This document shows positions 12,268 through 20,697 of a stretch of DNA of 20,697 nucleotides, piece after piece (the first letter of the stretch is position 1; each line of letters begins with the position of its first letter). The notes beneath the pieces are model-generated. The model searched no databases. It had not been told where the DNA came from and saw nothing but the letters and a program-made list of their open reading frames with translations. Position numbers and translations under genes: made by a program. Source of the stretch: Thermoplasmatota archaeon (GTDB lineage Archaea > Thermoplasmatota > Penumbrarchaeia > Penumbrarchaeales > Penumbrarchaeaceae); assembly GCA_016929175.1 (NCBI GenBank), contig JAFGJI010000073.1, forward strand, positions 1 through 20,697. Reading direction: 5' to 3'.

Positions 12268-13842
12268 ATGGCCGGAAAAAAAAGATATGCTCTTGTCTCG
12301 GTCTCGGACAAGGATGGCATCGATGGTTTCTGCAGGGGACTGAAGGCAAATGGATACGAGATGATCTCGTCGGGGGGGACATACAAATACCTCAGGGAGA
12401 GGGGGATAGATTGCCTCACGGTGGAGGATATTACCGGGTTCCCCGAGATACTGGATGGGAGGGTGAAGACCCTCCATCCGAAGGTGTTCGGAGGGCTGCT
12501 CGGGAGGAGGGACCTGGAGACCCATGTTTCCCAGATGAGGGAGAATTCCATTCCCGAGATCGACCTCGTTGTAGTGAACCTCTATCCTTTTGAAAAGACC
12601 GTGGCAGAGAAGGATGTGTCCCTGGAGGAAGCGATCGAACAGATAGATATCGGAGGTCCTTCCCTTGTAAGGGCCGCCGCCAAGAACCACCGCCATGTCA
12701 CCGTGGTCGTGGACGCAGCTGACCACGACAGGGTCCTGTCGGAGATCCGGATGAACGGGGAGGTGGGCGCGGAGTTAAGGGCGGAACTTGCCCTGAAGGC
12801 ATTCCAGCTCACATCCTCGTATGACACGGCCATCCATAACTGGCTGCAGAAGAGGTTCCATCCGGAGCTTCCATGGGGAAGCTCGCTCAGGATGAGCTTC
12901 GAGAAGGTCATGGAAACCAGATACGGAGAGAACCCCCATCAGAAAGGGGCTTATTTCGAGGATCCGGGATATGACGGTGTCTCGGTCCATACTTCGAAGG
13001 TCCTCTGGGGGAAGGAACTTTCCTTCAACAACATCTACGACATAGACGCCGTTCTTGACATACTGATGGAATTTCCCGGCGACCCTTGCTGTGCCATCAT
13101 CAAACACAACAACCCTTCTGGAGTAGCGATCGGATCCCCGGGGGCTAAAAGCCGTATCGCGGACGCCTTCGAGAGAGCTTTCAACTGCGATCCCATCAGC
13201 GCTTACGGTGGTATAATCGGTCTGAACCGCCACTGCGATCTCGAAACAGCGGAGAGGATCAACCAGAGGTTCTTCGAGGTCGTCATTGCCCCCTCCTTCG
13301 AGGAGGGGGCACTGAAGGAGCTGATGAGAAAGAAGAACCTCAGGATAATAAGGACCGACAGGCCTGTGATCAACAATATCCCGCCGGAACACAGGATCGT
13401 CAAGGTGAAGGGCGGCCTTCTGATGCAGACGATGTCATGGCCCGAGATGGATACGTCCCAGTGGAAGGTGGTGTCCAGCAAGGAACCGACCGATGATGAC
13501 CTGAAAGACATGGCCTTCGCCACCAGGGTGGTCAAGCATGTCAAATCGAACTGTGTCGTCCTGGCCAGGGATAACTGCACGGTCGGTGTGGGGGCCGGTC
13601 AGATGAGCCGTGTGGATTCATGTTTCATGGCAGGCAGGAAGGCCGGAGAGAGGGCAAAAGGGTCCGTTCTGTCATCCGACGCCTTCTTCCCTTTCCGGGA
13701 CGGCATCGATACGGTCGCAGATGTAGGGGTGGTAGGGATAGCCCAGCCGGGCGGGTCAATAAGGGACGATGAGGTGATCCGCGCAGTCGATGAGCACGGA
13801 ATGTCCATGGTCTTCACGGGGGTCAGGCTCTTCAAGCACTGA
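12268..13842 (+). CDS. purH: Bifunctional AICAR formyltransferase / IMP cyclohydrolase
   Basis: Catalyses the last two steps of IMP synthesis: formyl transfer from 10-formyl-tetrahydrofolate to AICAR, then ring closure of FAICAR. The 524-residue product is full length. The N-terminal cyclohydrolase domain shows SVSDKDG, SSGGTYKYL, TGFPEILDGRVKTLHP and IDIGGPSLVRAAAKN. The transformylase domain shows YGENPHQKGAYF, LSFNNIYDIDA, and the catalytic K279-H280 in IIKHNNPSGVA. SAYGGIIGLN, GVGAGQMSRVDS and the closing VGIAQPGGSIRDDEVI are also present. Many archaea instead use the unrelated PurP and PurO; a complete bacterial-type PurH is a minority arrangement among them. purN follows after ~70 bp, which fits use of the same folate cofactor. 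Confidence 0.97.
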   Translation: MAGKKRYALVSVSDKDGIDGFCRGLKANGYEMISSGGTYKYLRERGIDCLTVEDITGFPEILDGRVKTLHPKVFGGLLGRRDLETHVSQMRENSIPEIDLVVVNLYPFEKTVAEKDVSLEEAIEQIDIGGPSLVRAAAKNHRHVTVVVDAADHDRVLSEIRMNGEVGAELRAELALKAFQLTSSYDTAIHNWLQKRFHPELPWGSSLRMSFEKVMETRYGENPHQKGAYFEDPGYDGVSVHTSKVLWGKELSFNNIYDIDAVLDILMEFPGDPCCAIIKHNNPSGVAIGSPGAKSRIADAFERAFNCDPISAYGGIIGLNRHCDLETAERINQRFFEVVIAPSFEEGALKELMRKKNLRIIRTDRPVINNIPPEHRIVKVKGGLLMQTMSWPEMDTSQWKVVSSKEPTDDDLKDMAFATRVVKHVKSNCVVLARDNCTVGVGAGQMSRVDSCFMAGRKAGERAKGSVLSSDAFFPFRDGIDTVADVGVVGIAQPGGSIRDDEVIRAVDEHGMSMVFTGVRLFKH

Positions 13843-13847
13843 CGCTC

Positions 13848-13858
13848 TAGATTAAAAT
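13848..13858 (+). promoter_or_regulatory. Possible TATA box for purN-uvrB
   Basis: TAGATTAAAATAAG lies just after the purH stop and is centred near 13853. It predicts a transcript start near 13880, about 30 nt ahead of the first purN ATG (13910). Confidence 0.4.
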
Positions 13859-13909
13859 AAGACAGGACCTATCACATATCTGCTTTACAGGTTCCAAAGG
13901 TGTGATCCC

Positions 13910-14635
13910 ATGGTCAGTCCCCCCTCTGCATCCGGAGGTAACGCCGCTATCGAGGGTGCTGCAAAGGTCCCGGCAAGGTACACTGCAATGGGTGAGGTCA
14001 TGTACAACGCAAGCGCGAAAGGTCCCAGGATAGCCATCTTCGCATCGGGTCGCGGAACGGATTTCCAGGCCATCGTCGACGCCAGCAGATCGGGTGATGT
14101 CAACCTCAACATAGCCCTTCTTTTCTGCAACAGACCCGATGCTATCGTCATCCGGAGAGCTAAGGAGAGCGGAATACCATGTGTGGTGATAGATCACAGG
14201 GGGAAGGCACGGGAGGAGTTCGATCGAGAGGTCAATGAAGTACTCGAGGAATACGGGATAGAGCTGATAGTCCTTGCGGGTTTCATGAGGGTGCTCTCGA
14301 AGTGGTTCGTATCGAAGTGGAAGGACAGGATCGTGAACATTCACCCCGCACTTCTGCCCTCCTTCCCGGGAGCAAATGCACACAGGGACGCACTGGAATA
14401 CGGTGTGAAGATCACCGGTCTCACGATACATTTCGTTGACGAGGATGTTGACCACGGCCCGATCATATTCCAGTATCCGGTGGAGGTTCTGAGCGATGAT
14501 GACGAACTATCCCTGTCCAAAAGGGTCCTCGAGCAGGAGCATAAATGGTACCCCCGGGTGATACAATGGATCGCTGAAGGAAAGGTCTCGAGGACGGGAA
14601 GGAAGGTCCATATCCAGAAGGAGAAGCTCGAATAG
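13910..14635 (+). CDS. purN: Phosphoribosylglycinamide formyltransferase (GART, folate-dependent)
   Basis: Transfers a formyl group from 10-formyl-tetrahydrofolate to glycinamide ribonucleotide, the third step of purine synthesis. The Rossmann start RIAIFASGRGTDFQAIVDAS is clear. The catalytic Asn-His-Asp set is visible in VNIHPALLPSFPGANAHRDA and GLTIHFVDEDVDHGPIIFQ; LVLAGFMRVLS also fits. The start is open. The ATG at 13910 has AAGGTG 7 nt upstream and fits the promoter, giving 241 residues with a low-complexity N-terminal extension. The ATG at 14000 has GGTGA 4 nt upstream and gives a family-sized 211-residue protein. The stop is 18 bp before the uvrB ATG, so the two are very likely co-transcribed. 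Confidence 0.94.
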   Translation: MVSPPSASGGNAAIEGAAKVPARYTAMGEVMYNASAKGPRIAIFASGRGTDFQAIVDASRSGDVNLNIALLFCNRPDAIVIRRAKESGIPCVVIDHRGKAREEFDREVNEVLEEYGIELIVLAGFMRVLSKWFVSKWKDRIVNIHPALLPSFPGANAHRDALEYGVKITGLTIHFVDEDVDHGPIIFQYPVEVLSDDDELSLSKRVLEQEHKWYPRVIQWIAEGKVSRTGRKVHIQKEKLE

Positions 14636-14653
14636 ACCGGAGTTGACCTGCAA

Positions 14654-16645
<1,992 letters not shown>

Positions 16646-16654
16646 AAGGTCCCG

Positions 16655-16668
16655 ATAAAATACATAAA
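16655..16668 (+). promoter_or_regulatory. Probable TATA region for rocD
   Basis: GATAAAATACATAAAG directly follows the uvrB stop. It predicts a transcript start near 16690 and a ~30-nt leader ending in GGTGA (16712-16716). Confidence 0.45.
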
Positions 16669-16721
16669 GCCCCTATCTTTATTGAAACATCCATCGAAGC
16701 AAGGACACACAGGTGAAGAAC

Positions 16722-17924
16722 ATGACAAAGACTCAGGACATCATAGACCTGGACAATGAATTCGGAGCACATAACTACAAACCCCTGCCGGTGGTGATCT
16801 CGAGAGCAGAAGGGCCGTGGGTATGGGATGTCGAGGGAACGAGATATCTGGATTGTCTATCGGCATACTCTGCGGTCAACCAGGGGCATAGACACCCCCA
16901 TATCGTGAGGGCTATCAAGGAACAGCTGGACAAACTGGACCTGACGAGCAGGGCCTTTCATAACGATGTAATGGGGCAGTTCCTGAAGAGATTGTGCGAG
17001 TATGCCGGATTTGAGGTTGCACTGCCCATGAACACAGGGGCCGAGGCTGTCGAGACCGGGATAAAACTTGCAAGGAAATGGGGATACGAGAAGAAAGGCA
17101 TTCCGAAGGATCAGGCAGAGATCATCGTATGCTCCGAGAACTTCCACGGCAGGACCACGACCATAGTCGGTTTCTCAACGGACCCGGATGCCCATGAAGG
17201 TTACGGTCCCCGGACCCCGGGTTTCAGGATAATACCCTATGATGATGTCCACGCCCTCGAGGAGGCCATCGGGCCGAACACTGCTGCATTTCTTGTTGAG
17301 CCCATTCAGGGTGAGGCGGGTGTCAAGGTCCCCTCGGAAGGCTATCTCAGTGATGTCAGGAGGGTCTGCACTGAGAACAATGTTCTCCTGATACTTGATG
17401 AGATCCAGACGGGGTTCTGCAGAACGGGCAAAAAGTTCTGCTTCATGCATGAGAACGCCCGGCCGGACGTGCTTCTTGTCGGTAAAGCCCTTGGAGGCGG
17501 GCTCTATCCAGTTTCTGCAGCCCTTGCGGCCAGGGACAAAATGGAGGTCTTCAAACCGGGCACCCACGGGTCCACATTCGGTGGGAATCCTATCGGTGCG
17601 GCTGTTGCCATTGCAGCACTCGATGTCCTCGAGAACGAGAAGCTTGACGAGAGAGCAGAGGAGCTGGGATCGTATTTCATATCGGAGCTCAGAAAGATCG
17701 GCTCCAGCAAGGTCAAGGAGATAAGGGGAAAAGGTCTCCTGCTCGCCGTTGAACTTCACAAGGAAGCCGGACCGGCCCGGTCCTACTGCAGCAGGTTGAA
17801 GGAAGAGGGCATACTTGCCAAGGACACACACGGGCAGACCATACGTTTCGCCCCCCCGCTCGTGATAGACAAGGACGAGCTCGATTGGGCGATCTCCGTG
17901 ATATCCCGGGTCATCGGGGAATGA
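16722..17924 (+). CDS. rocD: Ornithine--oxo-acid aminotransferase
   Basis: PLP enzyme that moves the delta-amino group of ornithine to 2-oxoglutarate, yielding glutamate-5-semialdehyde; it links arginine and proline metabolism. The 400-residue product shows the family features: DVEGTRYLDCLSAYSAVNQGH, RAFHNDVMGQF, the PLP-phosphate-binding NTGAEAVETGIKLARKWGY, FHGRTTTIVGFS, EPIQGEAGV, LDEIQTGFCRTGK with PLP-contacting D226, and the Schiff-base lysine K255 in LVGKALGGGLYP, then GSTFGGNP. LSAYSAVNQGH and RAFHND favour ornithine over acetylornithine or GABA as substrate. A GTG at 16713 is in frame, but GGTGA (16712-16716) overlaps it and sits 5 nt before the ATG at 16722, so the ATG is the start. 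It has its own promoter and a likely terminator. Confidence 0.94.
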   Translation: MTKTQDIIDLDNEFGAHNYKPLPVVISRAEGPWVWDVEGTRYLDCLSAYSAVNQGHRHPHIVRAIKEQLDKLDLTSRAFHNDVMGQFLKRLCEYAGFEVALPMNTGAEAVETGIKLARKWGYEKKGIPKDQAEIIVCSENFHGRTTTIVGFSTDPDAHEGYGPRTPGFRIIPYDDVHALEEAIGPNTAAFLVEPIQGEAGVKVPSEGYLSDVRRVCTENNVLLILDEIQTGFCRTGKKFCFMHENARPDVLLVGKALGGGLYPVSAALAARDKMEVFKPGTHGSTFGGNPIGAAVAIAALDVLENEKLDERAEELGSYFISELRKIGSSKVKEIRGKGLLLAVELHKEAGPARSYCSRLKEEGILAKDTHGQTIRFAPPLVIDKDELDWAISVISRVIGE

Positions 17925-17948
17925 AGTGTCATAAGGTCCATTCCAGGC

Positions 17949-17971
17949 ACCCCGAAAGGGGTCAACTTTTT
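17949..17971 (+). terminator. Stem-loop plus T-run after rocD, overlapping the uvrA promoter
   Basis: ACCCC-GAAA-GGGGT (17949-17962) forms a 5-bp stem with a GAAA tetraloop, followed four bases later by TTTTT (17967-17971). This resembles an intrinsic terminator for rocD. The T-run runs into TTTTTATCC, the best TATA candidate for uvrA (centre ~17970, predicted start ~17997, 7 nt before the uvrA ATG). Confidence 0.45.
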
Positions 17972-18003
17972 ATCCTTCCGATGTCTAGACCGCACTGGAT
18001 CGA

Positions 18004-20697
18004 ATGCCCGAGGGAGACATCATCATAACGGGTGCCAGGCAGCACAATCTCAGGTCGATCGATGTGAGGATACCGAGAAACAGGCTCATCGTCATCACGG
18101 GACTTTCCGGTTCCGGGAAGTCATCACTGGCCTTCGATACGATATATGCCGAAGGCCAGAGAAGGTTCATTGAATCCCTCTCATCCTATGCAAGGACATT
18201 TCTAGGGGTCATGGACAAGCCCGATGTCGATTCCATCGAGGGTCTCTCTCCCTCCATATCCATTCAGCAGCACGCCCCATCAAGGAACCCCAGGTCGACG
18301 GTTGCCACCTCGACCGAGATCCTCGACCACCTGAGATTGCTCTTTGCGAGGATCGGCATACCGCACTGTCCCGTATGCGGAAGGGAGATCACGGCCCAGT
18401 CACAGGACCGCATAATCGAAGGCATCATGTCCGGAGGGAGGAGAAAGGTCCGATTGCTCTGTCCGATGGCAAGGGGGAAGAAAGGGACCCACAAGGACCT
18501 CATATCGAACATAAGGAGTATGGGTTTTCCCAACGTGCTCGTGGACGGGGAGGAGCACAGGTCCGGAGAGGCGATCGATCTGGACAGGAACAGGAAGCAT
18601 GATGTGTTCATCATCCTGGACACCCTCCTGCTCGATGAAGAGCATTCAGAGCAGCTGACCGAGGATGTATCCCTCGGACTGAAGGTTTCCGAGGGGACGG
18701 TCGCCGTCGAGGAACTCGGAGGTCCCGGGAAGGGAGTTCTCACCTATTATTCGGAGAGCAGGTCATGTCCCGTGCACGGCATCTCGGTACCGGACCTCGA
18801 GCCCAGGATGTTCTCCTTCAATTCACCCTTCGGAGCCTGCCAGGAATGCTCCGGCCTTGGTAACATTCTCGACGTCGATCCGGATCTTCTGGTTCCGGAC
18901 CAGACCAGGTCGCTCTCGGAGGGGGCCATCTCCCTCTATAGGTCCGACCCGGACGGGTCATACAGCCTCCGACTGCTCGAAGCACTCGGAAGGAACCTGG
19001 ATTTCTCCATTAACACCCCCTGGAAGGACCTCCCGCAACATGCAAGGGATTCCATATTGTACGGCACGGACCGGGCATATTCCCTGCACGTTTCGGCTCC
19101 GAACTACGAATGGTCACAGAAACGACGCTATGAAGGGCTCGTTCCGACCATCAAGAGAAGATACCATCAGACCGGTTCGGAAATGGCCAGGGAGTTCTAC
19201 AGGAAGTTCATGCGGTTCACTCCCTGTCCTGCATGCGGTGGGTCGCGTTTCAAACCCGTTACACTTGCTGTCACCGTCGGTGATATGAACATCAACGACG
19301 TGCTGAAGCTTTCGGTGGGTGAAGGCCTCAGGTTCTTCGAGGAACTTCCCCGGATTCTTTCGGATAAGGAGCTCAGGATCTCCGGTCTTGTCCTGAAGGA
19401 GATCGGGTCCAGGCTGACCTTCCTGAAGAACGTCGGACTGGACTATATCACCCTGGACCGGCCCATGGGGACCCTTTCCGGGGGTGAAGCTCAAAGGATA
19501 CAACTGGCAACCCAGATAGGGTCTTCGCTCGTTGGGGTCCTCTACGTCCTCGACGAGCCATCGATCGGCCTGCATCAGAGGGACAATCACCGATTGATCG
19601 AGACCCTCGAGAGGCTTAGGGACCTCGGGAACACCATAATAGTCGTTGAGCATGACGAGCAGGTCATAAGGAAGGCCGACCATATCATCGACCTTGGACC
19701 GGGTGCCGGCGAGCACGGGGGAAAGGTGGTCGCCGAGGGCACCATCGATGATATCTGCTCCTCCGTGGATTCTGTTACCGGACATTACCTCTCCGGAAGG
19801 AAGTACATACCCGTCCCATCGAAAAGGTCCAATGGCAGCGGGAAATGGCTGCTGATAAAAGGGGCAAGACACCACAATCTGAAGAACATAGATGTCAGGA
19901 TACCCCTCGGGACGTTCTGCTGCGTCACGGGAGTATCGGGTTCCGGGAAATCCACGCTGGTGGAAGAGATCATATTCAACGCTCTCAAGAACCATTTCCA
20001 TGGATCGTTCGAGAACGTGGGGGAACATGATGGGATCGAGGGCCTGGAAAACCTGGACAAGGTCATAGTGATCGACCAGTCCCCCATCGGAAGGACCCCG
20101 AGGTCCAATCCGGCCACCTATACCGGGGCTTTCACACCCATCAGGGACCTCTTCGCTCGAACGCAGCTTGCCAGGGCAAGGGGCTACAAGCCAGGTCAGT
20201 TCTCTTTCAATGTCAGGGGGGGAAGATGCGAGAACTGCGAGGGTGACGGGATCATCAAACTGGAGATGCATTTCCTTCCGGATGTCTACATACCCTGCGA
20301 GGTGTGCAAGGGACTCAGATATACGAACGAGACCCTCGAGGTGAAGTTCAAGGGGAAGTCCATCGCGGATGTACTGAAGATGAGCGTGGAGGAAGCTCTT
20401 GTGTTCTTCGAGAACGTACCTTCCATAAGAAGAAAATTGAAGACCCTATCCGATGTGGGACTGGGATACCTCAGGCTCGGGCAACCTGCGCCGACACTTT
20501 CCGGGGGTGAAGCCCAGAGAGTGAAGCTTGCCACGGAGCTGTCGAAGAAGGCAACAGGCCAGACCCTCTACCTGCTTGATGAGCCCACAACGGGTCTGCA
20601 CTTCGACGATGTGAACAGGCTCCTTGAGGTATTGCAGAAGCTCAGGAACAGGGGCAACACCGTCGTGGTCATAGAGCACAACCTTGATGTGATCAAG
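18004..20697 (+). CDS. uvrA: Excinuclease ABC subunit A, 3' end cut by the window
   Basis: Damage-sensing dimeric ABC ATPase that loads UvrB on DNA. The 898 codons present cover nearly the whole protein (family about 940 residues). The N-terminus ITGARQHNLRSIDVRIPRNR leads to a first Walker A GLSGSGKSS at 33-41 and EGQRRFIESLSSYARTFLG. CPVCG near 123 and FNSPFGACQECSGLG with a later CPACGG give the zinc modules. The first ABC signature is LSGGEAQR (~492), with LYVLDEPSIGLHQRDN. The second half has Walker A GVSGSGKST (~643-651), CENCEGDG with CEVC, LSGGEAQR again (~832) and LLDEPTTGLH, and the frame stops at IEHNLDVIK. The frame is open at the window end, so the last ~40-50 residues are missing. 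It is nearly leaderless and has its own promoter. Confidence 0.97.
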   Translation, partial: MPEGDIIITGARQHNLRSIDVRIPRNRLIVITGLSGSGKSSLAFDTIYAEGQRRFIESLSSYARTFLGVMDKPDVDSIEGLSPSISIQQHAPSRNPRSTVATSTEILDHLRLLFARIGIPHCPVCGREITAQSQDRIIEGIMSGGRRKVRLLCPMARGKKGTHKDLISNIRSMGFPNVLVDGEEHRSGEAIDLDRNRKHDVFIILDTLLLDEEHSEQLTEDVSLGLKVSEGTVAVEELGGPGKGVLTYYSESRSCPVHGISVPDLEPRMFSFNSPFGACQECSGLGNILDVDPDLLVPDQTRSLSEGAISLYRSDPDGSYSLRLLEALGRNLDFSINTPWKDLPQHARDSILYGTDRAYSLHVSAPNYEWSQKRRYEGLVPTIKRRYHQTGSEMAREFYRKFMRFTPCPACGGSRFKPVTLAVTVGDMNINDVLKLSVGEGLRFFEELPRILSDKELRISGLVLKEIGSRLTFLKNVGLDYITLDRPMGTLSGGEAQRIQLATQIGSSLVGVLYVLDEPSIGLHQRDNHRLIETLERLRDLGNTIIVVEHDEQVIRKADHIIDLGPGAGEHGGKVVAEGTIDDICSSVDSVTGHYLSGRKYIPVPSKRSNGSGKWLLIKGARHHNLKNIDVRIPLGTFCCVTGVSGSGKSTLVEEIIFNALKNHFHGSFENVGEHDGIEGLENLDKVIVIDQSPIGRTPRSNPATYTGAFTPIRDLFARTQLARARGYKPGQFSFNVRGGRCENCEGDGIIKLEMHFLPDVYIPCEVCKGLRYTNETLEVKFKGKSIADVLKMSVEEALVFFENVPSIRRKLKTLSDVGLGYLRLGQPAPTLSGGEAQRVKLATELSKKATGQTLYLLDEPTTGLHFDDVNRLLEVLQKLRNRGNTVVVIEHNLDVIK

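Noticed and set aside
19114..20271. A 385-codon minus-strand open frame inside uvrA
   Set aside because: uvrA reads through the same bases with intact Walker, signature and zinc motifs. The antisense product shows no domain.

Overview
The window is almost certainly from a euryarchaeal genome, most plausibly a member of the Thermoplasmatota or a related lineage (lineage is inference). The evidence for an archaeon is direct: RNA polymerase subunit P, ribosomal protein L37Ae, SBDS, proteasome alpha subunit, RNase P protein Pop5, the large subunit of archaeal replication factor C, a PRC-barrel protein, a tRNA-Tyr with a C1-G72 pair and an intron at 37/38, and TATA boxes about 25-30 bp ahead of starts, several of them leaderless or nearly so.

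Layout. Positions 1-2406 (minus strand) hold a condensed form of the archaeal exosome/proteasome superoperon: rnp2 (Pop5), psmA, SBDS, then rpl37ae and rpoP. The exosome genes rrp4, rrp41 and rrp42, which normally sit between SBDS and L37Ae, are absent; a 104-bp spacer with its own promoter takes their place. A divergent gene (2568-3860) encodes a secreted-then-anchored membrane protein of unknown function with a very basic cytoplasmic tail. It converges on rfcL (3898-5520, minus). rfcL is divergent from a cytoplasmic three-PAS histidine kinase (5623-7437, plus), and the two genes appear to share one palindromic TATA element. A two-gene minus-strand unit follows: a PRC-barrel protein and a small winged-helix protein.

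Positions 8033-9706 are an accessory, hairpin-rich and repeat-rich stretch next to the tRNA-Tyr gene. It holds a frameshifted remnant of a DUF2080-type transposon-associated gene, several perfect dyads, a lysine/proline/glycine-rich DNA-binding protein with a winged-helix-like C-terminus (8626-9177), and two imperfect ~95-bp direct repeats that carry copies of the tRNA 3' end. This is what a former integration site or a local tRNA-end duplication looks like.

Positions 9707-20697 are plus-strand genes: a large STAND-type AAA ATPase with TPR repeats; purH (last two steps of IMP synthesis); purN (GAR formylation); uvrB, 18 bp behind purN; ornithine aminotransferase (rocD); and uvrA, cut by the window end about 40-50 codons short. 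purH and purN supply folate-dependent purine synthesis. uvrB and uvrA form the damage-recognition part of bacterial-type nucleotide excision repair; no uvrC is visible here.

No clearly new multi-gene system is evident. The most interesting part is the tRNA-Tyr neighbourhood (about 8.0-9.7 kb), followed by the missing exosome genes.
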